Source: Portulaca oleracea (lineage: Eukaryota; Streptophyta; Magnoliopsida; Caryophyllales; Portulacaceae). From it: a stretch of DNA of 64,000 nt. The notes below the pieces were generated by a model. The model did no database searches, was not told the DNA's origin, and was given only the letters and a program-made list of their open reading frames with translations. Where the stretch lies: contig CM055877.1 of NCBI GenBank assembly GCA_029582165.1, forward strand, positions 37,602,249 through 37,666,248, read 5' to 3'. Below are positions 34,465 to 47,270 of the stretch, in pieces (position 1 is the stretch's first letter; the number at the start of each line of letters is the position of its first letter). Made by a program: the position numbers and the translations under genes.

Positions 34465-35254
34465 GTGAGCCGAGGGCGCGGACGCTTAATCTCGATCTCG
34501 AAGGCAGGTTTAGTTGAAGAAATCTTGCAGTAGTTCTTGAGCTGAAGATCTTGAGCGTTGATCCTTGCTTGGTAGCTGAAGATCTTGAGCTGTAATTTTT
34601 CAGGTTCTTGGATGCGAGGGCTTGAGTGCTTGGTCCCGATCGATGAACCAGACGAAGAAGATGACTGCAATCCTTGATGCGGATAACAAAAGTTGTTGAA
34701 CTAGCAGGCGTTGGTTCTTGGTGCTTGATAGCCGGAGGTCGCTTGTAGTTCGATCTTCTGAAGGCTTTATAGGTCTTCTCGAAGAGCTTTGTAGCAATTC
34801 TTGATCAAGATGTGCTAAAGACTTGGAGACTAGATCTTGAGCTTCTACAGACTTCGATCCTTGGCGCTTGAAAGATGGAGGCCGTTGACGATTTGATCTC
34901 CTGGAGCCTCTGGATGCTGATTGCCGAATCTCCGGAGGGGTTCAAAATGAAGGGGGAGAACCCTTATTTATATTCTCTGGAGGCCTTGCCCCTAGGGTTT
35001 GAGTTGGGCTTTGGACATGGGCCCAAGTTAATTAATCATTCCTTTAATTTTAAATAAAGAAATAATTAATATTTTCTGCATCATATTTGACAAATGTCAT
35101 GTTATTATTGGTCATAATGTATTTCCATTTAAAATTTAATTAAATTGACCGTCATAGTTAATTTGACACATGGCAGATAATAATTGGCCGAATAAATTTA
35201 ATTTCTGTTCTACGTGTTATTTTTTGATTAGTCGACAAATTTTTGCCTCCTACA
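34465..35254 (-). repeat. Right (5') LTR of the Tat-like element, part 2
   Basis: Continues the left-LTR match from CCGAGG onward to the terminus CCTCCTACA at 35254. Together with 31241-31391, minus the duplicated GTGAG, it is 936 bp versus 935 bp in the left LTR. TATA box (minus) at 34965-34972. Confidence 0.85.
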
Positions 35255-35963
35255 AGGTACAAAAAAGATCATAGAAAATTAACACATAAAGATTTAAACA
35301 CGAGACCTTTAGTTTGTTAAGATATATAATCTTGTCAATTCTACCATTAATCACATATATTTATTCGTTTCAAAATATCTATAAAATTTTATCTAGGGCC
35401 AGGGGCAGTTGCCCCCTCTTGGCCTAAGGGAAATTCGTCGTTGATCCCTAGTATGTTGCAATGCAATAGAAATACCATATTAAAAAAAAACCCTAGCCTC
35501 CAACTCCCTCTCCATCTTGTTGGACGGGCTGCCATCGATCCTTCTAGTCGATGGTAAGCCCCGTCTTTGTTTATTTTCTTTGTTAATCGAGAGTCTAGTT
35601 TTAGTTTTATTCCAATAAAATTAGTTTCTTTAAAATTCGCAACAATTGTGCTCCCTTTTTTTGCCGAAAACCCTAGAAACCAAATCTCAACTGTTCCTGT
35701 GACAGTTGACAGATCGTGTGAGCCAGATTGCTTCCATCTACATGAAGCCAAATTTCTTCCGAATACGTGAAGCCGGATTGCTTCCGACTACGTGAAGCAG
35801 GTGATTGCCGGTCAGCGGCGTGAGTCTAGACTAGCTGCAGGTTTCTGCGGTCTGAGTCTCAAAGGTTGGTTGGTTGGAAGATGAAGAAGGCATGGAAAGT
35901 CGAATGAAACTACATCAACAATATCCGGAGGTTACGAAGCAACTTCACTGGCTGGAACAACGT
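35255..35963. other. Intergenic with a short hairpin and 30-bp tandem motif
   Basis: Holds GGGGCAGTTGCCCC (near 35402), a perfect hairpin, and three ~30-bp copies of GTGAAGCCGGATTGCTTCC-like sequence at 35718-35805. No gene recognised. Confidence 0.4.
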
Positions 35964-36225
35964 AGCAATTATCTTTGATAAAATTCGAGAGTGGAGTTGT
36001 AGTTTTCATTATATTTCTTGGAATCATGTCCGAAGAGATGGGAATAGTGTTGTTATTTCCCTCACTCGCCTACAACCCTATGATTCTTTTGAAAGAATTT
36101 GGTTGGAGGAAAGGCCTGAGTTCATTCTTGACTCAGTCTAAGATGATATGTACTACACTGTTATATTAATGGAATGATGTGGTGCCTTTTAGGGTTTTTT
36201 TCTCAAAAAATAAATAAATAAAATT
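35964..36225 (+). pseudogene. LINE 3'-end fragment (RNase H C-terminus)
   Basis: Reads HYISWNHVRRDGNSVVISLTRL then QPYDSFERIWLEERPEFIL and a stop. It aligns with the same part of the LINE at 21747-23226 (WNHVLRAGNRVV..., LCERIWLEKGPEVCL). The following TCTCAAAAAATAAATAAAT tail also matches in position. A short, dead, 5'-truncated copy of the same family. Confidence 0.75.
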
Positions 36226-36329
36226 CTACCCATCTCATGTAAAAAAACATAGCACCAATATATTACATACTCTTTCCCCAAAAAAAATAGAAATAACATA
36301 TTAGAATACATTCTCAATCTAAAGTCATT

Positions 36330-37200
36330 GACCTCCCCATCTTACTTCAGTGTCGTGTTGATCTACAGCAACCCATCCAAGACAAGTACCTATATTCCAA
36401 GGACCATTCATCCTATATGTAATCGGTTGTTGAAGTGGTGTATCCATCGACTAGTCAAAGAAACGCTCGGTATGAGAACCCTGACATTGTGGAGAGACTT
36501 GTTTCACCGTCATAAGAACTAGTTACCTTCTTGTAATCTTGATGGAAGTAAAATAACATTCTTTTGTGAGACTACGAATGACCATTGAGTATGACATCAT
36601 TTCTCAATCTCCATATCGCCCATAAGATCGCCAAGAAATGCATCACCCAATGACCACCATATCAATCTTTGGACTTTGAAAATACAAGGTAGCCCCGAAG
36701 CCAATTGGGAAAAGCCACAGGCTGCTCAACATTCGATATATATAAATCACTAGCAAAGCACATGGACTTTGTAATTTGACAATATCTAGAAAGGTAATGA
36801 ATCGACTCTTTCAAAGGTCTCTACATGCAAAATGGGCAACCTTTAATACCTTAGTTTTGGCGATTCAACCTAAAGAGCAATTCATCATGAAAACACTTCC
36901 AGAAAATAGATTGCATTTAGGAGACAAGTCCAAATGCCAAAATCTTTTCTAAAGCATATCCTTATCCTTGATCAACCTAGCTTTAGCCGACATCCTTTCT
37001 TGTAAGAAGTACCAATACTCGGACTTGATTGTATATTGCCTAGACGAAATGCATCCCCAATTCAAAGTGTCAACTATCCCCTGGTTTGGGCATTGAATTG
37101 GTCAAGATGTTCTTGCTTGAGTGACCATCAAATGTTTGGTGTATGATATGACGATTCCACTGCTGACCTTTCCTTCCAGACTCCACCAACATCTCAGTTG
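36330..37200 (-). pseudogene. LINE zf-RVT fragment
   Basis: The minus strand reads NAIYFWKCFHDELLFRLNRQN, a stop, then GCPFC and a KESIHYLSRYC block, followed by WAIWRLRNDVI and downstream sequence. This is the W.....PP/HDEL....NL..RG....CP.C...ESI.HL...C pattern of the zf-RVT domain of plant LINE ORF2. Several stops are present. It is on the opposite strand to the neighbouring LINE tail, so it is a separate insertion. Confidence 0.6.
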
Positions 37201-37499
37201 GCATTGTAGACACAAAACTTGTCTAGATTTTATATGGCTATTTTGTAGCATTTTATTTTATTTTTAAACTAAACTAGAACTCAAGTAAGTTAATTATGTG
37301 ATAGTAGATATTCTCCCATCATCACAAACATATCCCATTATGTGGAGGCTGAATTTTGTCATTTAGTTTAACTTTGTAAATATATAATTTGTTTTGAGCA
37401 TTTTTATTTATCTTTATTTTTAATTTTGAATAAAATGTCAAGTATTTTTTAAATGCACAAATGATGAAAAAACTGACAAAAAACCCAAATAAAGTTCTT
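37201..37499. other. AT-rich spacer; nothing recognised
   Basis: AT-rich, with no ORF or repeat end that can be supported. Confidence 0.3.
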
Positions 37500-39035
37500 G
37501 CAAGAAATGTCTTTCTCATTAACTCGTTTCCATCTCTAGCCCTTTCACATTCAAATTTTTTAAACCTCCTCCCCCTCCCCCAAACTTGGGCCTTGCCTTT
37601 AGATTTATCATTTTACCACCGACCTTTTGTGCTTCCCCTGTCATGGGAGCTTAAAGTATACACTACAACCTTTTCAACCAGACTTAAACCAAGTCCATTG
37701 GGGGTCGGATGAGAAAGTTATGACAGTTTGAAGTTGGGTTGCTCAAAACACCCCAACATACAGACAAACATGCTAATTTTTTCCAAATGTTGGCTCATTT
37801 CCCGAGGATAAATACACTTCCTAGAAAATGGTGAAACGCGGTCTGAGTAAAATCCAACAATGGTTGACTCGCATGGTGCAGGTTTCCTTCAACCCATGTT
37901 GGACACGATTTCTCGGGAAACACACTTGACTATAAAAAGTGTGTCCAAACAACCTATTTTGGCCTCATGCCAGTCTGAATTCCCAACTACCACCCCACCT
38001 TACTTTTACCCTAATTCCTCACTCCATTTTCCCCTATAAATAATACCTCATTCCCACTCATTTTCTTTACGCTGAAATCACCTTGGAGTATCGATACCGG
38101 GTGATTTATCTTCTCTTACATAAATTCTCGACATTTCTTATACTTATTTTGACATTTTGTCTTTAATTCCCACATTATAATCATATAATAATGAAATTAA
38201 TTTAAACGTTGACTTCTCTTAACTTGCTAACTTGTAAATTCAGCTTTATTTATGCTCTTTTATTTTATGTTTATGTTATTTATTTTTATTTATTTATTTT
38301 TTGCACTTTAATTATCACACTTGCACGCATATAAATAATATTGATTAAATTAATATTTAATTCTCCTCTTCTATTCATTTCTTTAAATGAACCGATCTAA
38401 CAGAATTCGTTCTTTGAACGGACTTATTCAAATGTTTTTACTTTCGAATATGTAACCTTACCCTTGAATTTTGGGGTTAGTCACCCAGGGCATGCTAACC
38501 AGTACTCTTTCGGGTAGACAACCCGAGTTTTTCCCCAAGCCTCTTTGCTCTGTCTTTTGCATTTTCTTTCATCTTCTCAATTGCAACTTTGTGGAGCATA
38601 TTAGGCAATCGAAAATAAAATGAAATCCAAGGCATTTATTTGAACATAGTAATAAAATGTATAACTAAATGTAAAAAGTTAATTTTGATTATTTGATTCG
38701 TTTGGATTGTTTGCATTTTATTTTAATTTTAGCATATGCATATTCGCCCAGAAAATATGAATTTCGAAAGACGAAGAGTGCCAAAATATGAGCCGAGTGG
38801 ATTCTTGGGTCCACTGCTCAGCGCCCAGGGTTGGTTTGCATGAACAATGGCCCAAAACCCCCACTGATGTTGAGACCTTCGTGGAAAGGCTATGGGTCTC
38901 TGCCTAGTAGTGTGCAACAGATGACCTGGGCTCTTCCTTGAATTTCTGTACTCTTTTTTTGGGTTCTCCTCCCATGGGGTTTTCTACAATTTAGGTAGAT
39001 ATGCATCCTAAAATTGAAAATAAAATTCTAATAGG
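37500..39035 (+). repeat. Tat-like LTR fragment
   Basis: Has TATAAATA at 38035-38042 in a CCCC-TATAAATA-ATACC context, and an ATATGTAACCTTACCCTTGAAT block (38446-38470) similar to 2945-2960 and 51360-51375. 38590-39035 is repeated in direct orientation at 49545-50000, including CATATGCATATTCGCCC, GTTGAGACCT and CTCTTCCTTGAATTTCT. No primer-binding site or coding region follows. Confidence 0.5.
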
Positions 39036-39663
39036 ATGAACCCAAAGGTACCATTTAGGATCTAAACTCTAAATTTCCCTTTAAGAAAAAGTGTATTTCC
39101 GACTTCATAAAGGAATGAATTTCACATTCCAAGAAGACCGCAAATTGGTTTCCCATTCATGAAGTACTCAGTTATTTATGGGATTATAAATTTATATTTC
39201 CTTTTAATTTTGCAAGAACCACACGATTCACATTATTATTAACTCCATAGAATTTGTATCACATGTGACATGAGTATAATAGTCTTTAAGGATCTGAATT
39301 TAAACCTTGAATGTAGAACCTTGACTAGGTGTTTCCTTCATTTGTATGTTATGTGTGTTCTTTTCCATGTTGATTTTTTTTTTAAAAAAAAAAACAATGT
39401 GTCGATTATGTGCTAATTGTACTCTTTGTTGTAAAGTTGAGTTAGTATAACACTTGCATTTCTTTCAAATGCCGCTTTAGTTTCGATAATAGTCAAGTTA
39501 AATTAAAGTAGGCTCAAGGCAAAGAGGTTTTGATGGAGATTCGCCTTGCCTTGGTCTCTGGAGACCCAAGGTTCATGGAGGGTGATGGAGATCAGCCCAG
39601 CTCGCCCATTAAGAAGGTCCCATTCATACACATTGAAGTAGAGAATGCCTTAGAAGATCAATT

Positions 39664-40490
39664 TGTTAGGGCCCAACGACTAGCCCATGTATTGTGCTCT
39701 ATATCTTAAGATGTCGTCCAAACAAGATAAAGGGAGCCCAAGTCATGTGCAAGAGACATCCAAGTCACGTGCAAAGAGACGTCCATAAAAGTTATAGTAG
39801 TATTTGTATTTCCTTATTAGAAGCTAAGTTTGTTATAGTAGTATTTGTATTCTCCTTATTAGTAGCTAAGTTTGTTAGAAGGTATAATGCCAAGTAACAT
39901 CTAGCTTAGGCGTCAAGTTAGAGGAGTCTAGGAGAGGAGAATCCTAATAGGATTCAACCTCTGTATTGGACGCCAGTTTTGTAAGTAATCCCACCAGGAT
40001 TAGGAAAGCCAAGGGGAATCCTAGAAGGATTCATCCTTAGGCTGCTTAGGCGCCAATCTTAGTAGTCCTAGAAAGATTAGGTTTTAGTCTAGTATAAATA
40101 GGAAAGCTTGTAAACGTCAAGACACACACGATTTATGCAATGAATACAAACAAGCTTTTGCTTACCCTGAGAGTTTTCTACTACCCTCTTTCCTTTTCTA
40201 CTATTGTATCTTGAATTGGCTATTCAAGTGGTGAGGTAGAACATGTTCCTATACTTAGAAGGTGTTTCTGTAACTAAGTAGAAGAGCAAGGAGCCCTAGG
40301 GATTCAACTTGTGGTGATTCTGTATCAAATTCGATTCTCTTGAACTATCCAAATTGTCTATCTTTGTTGAGCTATTCCTATAGCAACCCTAGGCTTTTCG
40401 GGATCCTTACTGTAACCCTAGATTGGTTGCATGTCACTCTTGATGTGTAATTGATCATCAAACCTAGCTTTGCATCTGTTATACATCAGG
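39664..40490 (+). repeat. Probable LTR-type sequence of another family
   Basis: Starts near TGTTAGGGCCCAACGAC, carries a TATAAATA box (40093-40100) followed by a leader with repeated AGGATT blocks, and seems to end near TTATACATCA. The upstream 39530-39660 piece looks like transposon 3' interior. No second copy is present, so the limits are approximate. Confidence 0.35.
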
Positions 40491-40827
40491 TTCGACTGGG
40501 TCTGAGATTCAAGTTTTTCTTTATTCAACCTAAGTAGCTTTTGACCCTTAAGGTATGTTGAGTTAAAGATAAACTTAATTCCTAACTAGGCCACATGATT
40601 AAGGCGGAAGAAAACCTAACTATTAGGAATTCATGTAATTTACCTAACCCAAAAGAAAAGACAGATTCTAGAGGCAAAGATTCATACCTAAAGTCTCTAA
40701 ATAGATAGTCAGGCGGGCTCTGCACAAATGAGTCTCCCAAATCAGGAGAACCTCCACCGTGGTCCACGCAACTCAACAGGGAATCAGTTGTTAGACCGGT
40801 CGATCTCGATCCAATCGAGAACAAGCG
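40491..40827. other. Unassigned spacer
   Basis: Contains a 99-codon minus-strand ORF (40582-40881) of unknown nature that runs into the neighbouring LTR. No recognised domain. Confidence 0.25.
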
Positions 40828-41016
40828 TGTAACATCCCGAAATTTTGAGGGTAAAAATGGTGGTATTAATAATGGTCGCAAATAAAATAATTGTATAAAT
40901 AGTAATAGTCGTCACACAATTAGTGTGGTAAATAAAGGTAGTGGATCAATAAAAATAAATCATGATATTACGTTATCATTGTTATTTGATTGTCAGCAAG
41001 TAATAAATTATTTAGT

Positions 41017-41053
<37 letters not shown>

Positions 41054-41715
41054 CAACAACAACGGGTAATCATAGTATAATATACATCTCAATATTGATT
41101 AGAGTTGCTTGAATGTATTAATATGTGACTGACTAGGATAATTGGTGGGTAATTACTAATTAAACCATGAAACTTCTAGACACAAAATCAATCCCTATAA
41201 GATTAGCATGAGTCTTGCCATATTTTTGGAGGAAAATCTATAACACCAAGATTATAGCCAATCAAGATTAATTATTATCCATACTTAGCACTTTTACTGA
41301 TTATAAATATGGCTCTAGTTGAAATTGTAGAGTTATGAAGACATTAACAATTCTTCGACTTAATCTACCTCTCCACTTGATCTATATTCTCCTCTACCCT
41401 TTACTGAATTAAAGGGGCTAAACCATTTTCATCAACATCAAGGGAAGTATCGATGGATATAACAAATTAGTGGTCAATTATTTCAGTAACCTAATGTAAA
41501 GTAAATGTCAACCGCTTTCAATAAAAATATTGTTTTGTTAAACTATTACATTGTCTGTCGGATACCCATTCATCGCTCATCGCTCTTATTCTTATCGTTT
41601 CGATCATCACTTGGTCTTGTTATGCGCGCCTACTGTTATTGTCCCTTCAGGAGCCTATCATTCTTGTCCTTGGGAACTTATCACATCGCTCATGGGTAAA
41701 TTCGCAGCACTATTG

Positions 41716-42583
41716 TGTTGGAGGTAAGTGCTTAGAAGGTATAGAAACAATGGAAACTCGCTTTGGATATTGCTAAGAGTTGTGGACTAAACTCACTTTC
41801 CTTAAGAACTATTTACTATACCGTAAATGTTCAAAGGGATAAAACTTAGCACTCAACACACTCAAGAAAATGGTTTCTCACTTGAATCACTCAAGTATAG
41901 CTGCATTTTAGACAAGAATGAGAAGATGTGATTATCGAATGGTGTCTCAAATGGTTGAAAATGTCTCCTATTTATAGAAGACTTCTCCCCTCTTGGCTCC
42001 CTAGGTCAAAGGACTTAATTATGGTCCTTAATGGAGAATCATGACCTTGAATAAGTCCATTGACCAAGAGTTATAATCAAAATACAGTTGTTGGACATTA
42101 ATATCAGATAAAAAAATGATATTAAAACTTAATGTACTCCCTCCTTCCCATATTATTTGTCACTTTAACTAACTTTCTTTTTTCCCATAATATATGTCAC
42201 TTTATTCAACATTTTCACATTTCCAACGAGCTAAATTAATGTAGAAGGATGGTTTTTTTGGTTTTTAAAATTATGTCTAATGTGACAAATAATATGGGAA
42301 GAAGGGAATTTAAAGATTATATAGTCGATAGCATTGAAACTGCATTCTAGCACTCAACAAGGTCCGTGTTGACCGTACCACGGTCCGTGTTGCCTCAACA
42401 TGACCCATGTTGAATGCAGAACCAGTTTTCTGCTCTTCTGGAGACAAGCAAGACCCGTGCTGGTCTATTATATGTCCGTGTTGATCATATTTTTTGTGTT
42501 TACCTTATATATGATCCTTATACTTGTATTGCATGACTTCTCATGTTATATAATTTTCTTATACTCTTGAAATAATTCCAACA
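41716..42583 (-). repeat. Left (3') LTR of the copia element
   Basis: 868 bp including the MITE insertion at 42137-42310; without it and its TA duplication about 692 bp, matching the 693-bp right LTR. Contains several short CGGTCCGTGTTG-type subrepeats. Confidence 0.92.
42137..42310. mobile_element. Stowaway-like MITE inside the copia LTR
   Basis: Left end CTCCCTCCTTCCCATATTAT, right end in inverted form AATTCCCTTCTTCCCATATT. Both continue through TTTGTCA. TA dinucleotides flank it (42135-42136 and 42311-42312). The other LTR has the empty site (AATGTATAAAGATTA, near 47689), so this is a clean insertion 174 bp long. Confidence 0.88.
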
Positions 42584-42596
42584 ATCCCCCGCCATT
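42584..42596 (-). other. Polypurine tract of the copia element
   Basis: Minus-strand AATGGCGGGGGAT directly precedes the 3' LTR start TGTTGG. Confidence 0.65.
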
Positions 42597-43086
42597 TCAA
42601 GAGTATGAAACTACTTGAAATGATCTTACTTAAGGAGGAAAAAAATACCCCCACCATTTGAGATATACCTTGACTTGTAATCACCCGAGAAACACACAAA
42701 GCGTATACCTAATGAAAATTAGATTGCTCTTTGAACTTTGCATTTAGTATATATAAGACAAAATTGAATCTAAATCTCAAAGTAGACATGTCTTTGAACT
42801 TTGGATTTATATTGATCAACTATACTTATAATACCTTACACTATTATCCAACCTTGTGTCCTTATCCTTCATAAGTGTTTCGAAACTCTAGCTCATAGCT
42901 CCTTTATGCGGCCACACATAACACTTACATAGGTAAACTTTGTAATATACCGCTCCTGTAATTAGGCTTCCACAAAGTTTATTAATAGTATTACTACTCA
43001 ACCTCTTGCCATTATAAATTTCTAAGCATCTCTTAACCTTGGGATTATAATATTGATGCTTCCTACTAATTTGACAACTATGTACT

Positions 43087-43180
43087 CATTTGAACTTTAG
43101 GAATTGGTGTTGTTCCAATTTGTAAAGTTGAATCATTTGAACTTTAGGAATTGGTGTTGTTCCAATTTGTAAAGTTTAAT
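43087..43180. repeat. 47-bp tandem duplication
   Basis: CATTTGAACTTTAGGAATTG starts at 43087 and again at 43134, in the copia 3' non-coding region; the copies are nearly identical. Confidence 0.9.
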
Positions 43181-43191
43181 CTTCGTTGTGA

Positions 43192-44802
43192 TTAGTAGAA
43201 CTTTGAGCTACACTCAAACCCATCCCCTTTGAAGTATGTTTTTATCAAATTTCTAGATAATCCTTTAGTTAAAGAATCAACTAAGTTTTCTTTTGATTTG
43301 ATAAATCTTAAAGTCACTACTCCATCTCTTACTAGTTGATGTATAAAAGCATGTCTTAAACCAATGTGCCTTGACTTACCATTGTAGACATGGCTATATA
43401 CAACATCAAGAGTAGTCTTGTTATCACAATGAATTGTAATAGGAGCCATTGGCTTATACCAAATAGGTATTTCCAATAATAAATTCCTTAATCATTCTGC
43501 TTCCTTACATGCAGCATATAATGCCACTAATTCCGAAGCCATGGTGGAGTTTGCTATATTAGCTTGTTTCTTGGATCCCCAAGAAATCACTCCTCCTCCT
43601 AACAGGAACACCCATCCTGTGGTAGAAGTATAATCTTCTTTATTTATCCAACTCGCATCCGAATAACCTTATAGTATCGAAGGTTCTCCCTTATAAGTGA
43701 GTTGAAAACTTTTAGTACTGGCTAGATATTTTAGTACTCTCCGAATAGCAAACCAATGCATATTACTTGGATTACTTGTATATCTACTCAACTTGCCAAT
43801 TGCATAATCAATATCTGGCCTTGTACTTGTCATAGCATATATGAGACTCCCTATCAACTTGGCTTATTTAAGTTGATCAACTGGAGAACTCATGTTTTTC
43901 TCTAGTTTCTTACTTGGATCGTAAGGTGTACTTACCATAGTTATATTCTCACCTCCGAACTTGTCCAAAATTTTCTCAATGAAATGCTCTTGAGATAAAC
44001 TTATTCCATCATTATTTCTAATGATCTTAATATCAAGAATTACATCCGCTTCACCCACGTCCTTCATAGAGAACTTAGAGGATAGAAATTCTTTGGTCTT
44101 ATTAACTTGTTCCATCTCGGTCCCAAAGATCAACATGTCATCAACGTATAGGCATATAATCACTCCTTTACCATTCTCAAACTTATAGTATATGCACTGA
44201 TTTGATTCATTGATTTTATAACCATTTGAAAGTATAACTTCATCAAACTTTTGATGTCATTGCTTAGGTGCTTACTTAAGTCCATACAAGGACCTTATAA
44301 GTTTACAAACTTTCTTTTCTTGACCTTCAACAACGAACCCTTCGGGTTGTTTCATATACACATTCTCTTCTAGTTCTCCATTTAAGAATGTCGTCTTGAC
44401 ATCCATTTGATGGATTACTAACTTATGGATAGTAGCTAAAGCCAACAACACACGTATTGAGGTTATCCTAGCTATCGGTGCATATGTATCAAAGTAGTCA
44501 ATACTATATTTTTTAGTAAAACCCCTTACAACCAACCGGGCTTTATACCTCTCAACAGTACCATCTACTATTCTTTTCCTTTTAAAAATCCATTTAGAGG
44601 TAATTGGTTTACTTTCGCGAGGAAGATCAATCAATATCCAAACATTGTTTTCCCTTATAGAATCAATCTCATCTTGTACCGCTTCTTTCCACAAAGAAGC
44701 ATCATGAGATTGCATAGCTTCTTTAAAAGTCTTTGGATCTTTATCTATGTCGTACATACATAGGATCTCACTTTTAACTGAGTCCCTTAAACCTTCGCTC
44801 AA
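43192..44802 (-). pseudogene. Copia reverse transcriptase and RNase H
   Basis: 44272-44802 reads WKEAVQDEIDSIRENNVW, SKWIFKRKR, KARLVVRGFT, QMDVKTTFLNGELEENVYM and SLYGLK, the N-terminal half of copia RT. 43864-44163 carries the catalytic LYVDDMLIFG and LSSKFSMKDVGEAD. 43669-43857 gives MIGSLIYAMTSTRPDIDYA. 43192-43476 is RNase H, with IHCDNKTTLDV and KSRHIGLRHAFIHQLV. Stops and shifts separate these blocks, so no active enzyme is made. The sequence resembles the Tork clade, but this was not tested. Confidence 0.9.
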
Positions 44803-44859
44803 ATATATATAGAAATCCGGACCAAAATCCTTTGGTCTCCTTGATCTTTTACTCCTTAA

Positions 44860-45960
44860 TTAAATACTTTCATCTTCTTCATCATGACTTGGAAGATCAT
44901 CTTGTATGGAAATATTCTCATGATGTTCATCATGAGGCTCAATAGGAGGAACAATATCTTGAATTATATCTTTAGGTCTTGGAATTGAAGAGAACCTAGT
45001 CTCATCAAATATTGCGTCTATTGATTCCATAATGGTATTCACCAATATGTACTCATTTGACTCAATCACCAAAAACCTATAGGCTTTGCTATCTTGAGCA
45101 TATCCTATAAAGATGCACTCAATTCCCCTTTCACTTAATTTCCTTTTCTTAGGTTCCGGGACCCTTACAACGGTCCTACAACCCCAAATCTTAATATACC
45201 TTAGATTTGGTTTTCTTTTGTTCCATAACTCATATGGGATACTAGAATTCCCTTTAATTGGAACTCTATTTAAGATATAACAAGCCGTTAACATAGCTTC
45301 ACCCCAAAATCCATTACTTAAACGGAGTTAGACAACATAGAATTCCCAATTTCTTTTAAAGTTCTATTTTTCCTTTCCGCAACCCCATTTTGTTGTGTGT
45401 ATACGGGGCGGTTGTTTCATGAACAATCCTCATTTCTTGGAAAAACTTTGGATCATAAAATTCCTCTCCTCTATCCGATCTTAAAACTTAAATCAAGGTC
45501 TCACATTGTAGCTCACTTCTAGTTTTGTAAACTTTAAACTTTTCAAGTGTTTCATCTTTGGAACTCAAAAGATAAACTTGACAATATCTAGAATAATCAT
45601 CAATGAAAGTCACATAATACTTCTTACCACCCATAGAAGGTGTATTATGAAAAATCTCCTAAATCACTATGAATTAAATCAAGTAATTTAGAAATCCTTT
45701 TTATACTTGAGAATGAACTTTTAGTGATTTTGTTAAGCATGCATGTCTTACACTTTTCTATATCATCATTCAACTTAGGAATCAAATCAAGATTAGACAT
45801 TTCCTTCAACTTTTTAAAGTTTACATGTCCTAATCTAGAATGCCATTGAAAAGAATTATTCAAACTAGACACATGGAAGTATGCGGAAATCATTCCATTT
45901 TTATTACTTTTAGCATTCAATTTAAACATTTCTCCATAAGCATATCCCTTCCCCACAAAT
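44860..45960 (-). pseudogene. Copia integrase
   Basis: 45645-45956 holds the GAG-pre/zinc-binding part (WHSRLGHVNFKKLKEM, CKTCMLNK). 45300-45640 is the broken core, with VLRSDRGEEF and TPYTQQNGVAERKNRT-like blocks and a stop just before the first. 44860-45294 is the C-terminal part (MLTACYILNRVPIKGNSS, YELWNKRKPNL, GCIFIGYA-like). Frame breaks make it inactive. Confidence 0.85.
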
Positions 45961-46047
45961 GTCCCTCCCTAGGAAAGTACATAGTTATCTCCATCATAAA
46001 CTTGCATAAAACCAAACTTGCTAAGAAGATAACCGGATACAAGATTC

Positions 46048-47251
46048 TTACAAACTTTCGGAGCTAAATACACATCGTTTAAAAGCAAAGATTTTACCAG
46101 AAGTGAAAATTATTTCCACTTGCCCAATGCCTTCAACTTTGACCGGATGGTTGTGGCCCATGTAGAGTTTCACACCATCATCCGCCGGTTTGAGAGTCTT
46201 GAATAAACTCTTGTCAATGCAAACATGCCTTGACGCACCCGAGTATATGAACCAATCGTTACAACCAATGGAGACCATATTGATATGATCCTTAATCATA
46301 GTACAAAGGAACTAGGTTCCTTCTCCTTACTCTTGCCTTTAGATGTGTCTTTGTTCAAAAGACCATGCTTCTTTTTCCATTGGTAACACTCTCTCTTTGT
46401 GTGTCTCGGTTTGCCACATTCCCAACAAACTTGCTTAGGCTTATGAACTCCCTTACTAGTTTTGTTGCGGCTCTTATTCTTATTCTTGTTTCCCTTATTC
46501 TCTTGCACCATATGGACCTTAGATTGCTCTTTGGTACCATCTTGAAGGCGTAACTCTTCTTTAATCCGAAAATGGTTAGCCAAACCCTCAAGAGACATAG
46601 CCTCTTTCCGGTGCATGAGTGTCCTTTTAGTCTCATTCCAAGAAGAAGGTAATTTATCAATAGTAGAGGATACGATTATAGATTCATCCATGTTTAGATT
46701 GTGTTGCTTGAAGTTACTCAAAATACGTTGAATCACATGAAATTGATCTAGAATTTTCATATTATCATCCATCTTAAACTTCATGAATTGACTAGCAAGA
46801 AAAATTCTTACTTGAAGTGTCTTCTGACATGTACTTAGCCTCAAGCATCTCCCAAAGCTTCTTGTCCGTCTCCACATGTTGATAAACATCGAAGATAGTG
46901 TCGCTCATTCCATTGAGAATGCATCCTCTACAAATGTAGTCGTCATTATCTATCTTTATCCTTTATCAGTAGCCTCCGCATCTTCCACAGGTGTCTTGTC
47001 TTTTCCTTGTTCCTTGCCTTCGCCACCATCTTTGGAAGTCTTGTCGGTTGAATCCGTAGGAGGCTTCTCGGTTGACGATTCTTATGCCTTCTCGGTCGAG
47101 GAAGCCTTGGAGAAATCTCAATGTTAAGCACATAAGCCACATTGAGAGTAGTAAGCAAGAAATGCATCTTGCTTTGCCAACGCCGAAAGTCCACTCCTTC
47201 AAAACGTTCTAACTTTTGGAAATTGCTAGACATATCCCGAAGCGAGGCCAT
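46048..47251 (-). pseudogene. Copia gag and protease
   Basis: Gag starts at ATG 47249-47251 (MASLRDMSSNFQKLERFEGV), shifts frame near 47110, and continues at 46296-46889 with LASQFMKFKMDDNMKILDQF and the zinc knuckle CWECGKPRHTKREC (CX2CX4HX4C). The protease part (46048-46299) has WFIYSGASRHV where an active enzyme has D-S-G-A, so the catalytic Asp is lost. Shifts near 46890 and 47110 break the frame. Confidence 0.88.
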
Positions 47252-47270
47252 AGTAAATAATTCTTAAGAT

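Larger units (their letters stand above)
27520..35254 (-). mobile_element. Non-autonomous Tat-like LTR element with nested insertions
   Basis: Left LTR 27520-28454 (935 bp) matches a right LTR now split into 31241-31391 and 34465-35254. Element sense is minus: LTRs start TGTAGGAGGC and end GTGTTTACA. Next to the right (5') LTR is a primer-binding-site candidate TTGGCACGCCCGGTGGGA; next to the left (3') LTR is a polypurine tract GAAAGGGGCATC. The interior holds only a broken gag and a tandem array, with no protease, reverse transcriptase or integrase. No matching 5-bp duplication is seen outside the LTRs (ATGTT versus AGGTA), so an end may have recombined. Confidence 0.85.

Noticed and set aside
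27515..35259. 5-bp target duplication for the Tat-like element
   Set aside because: The flanks ATGTT and AGGTA do not match, so I do not claim one.
40582..40881. 99-codon minus-strand ORF as a gene
   Set aside because: It runs across the start of an LTR and has no recognised domain.
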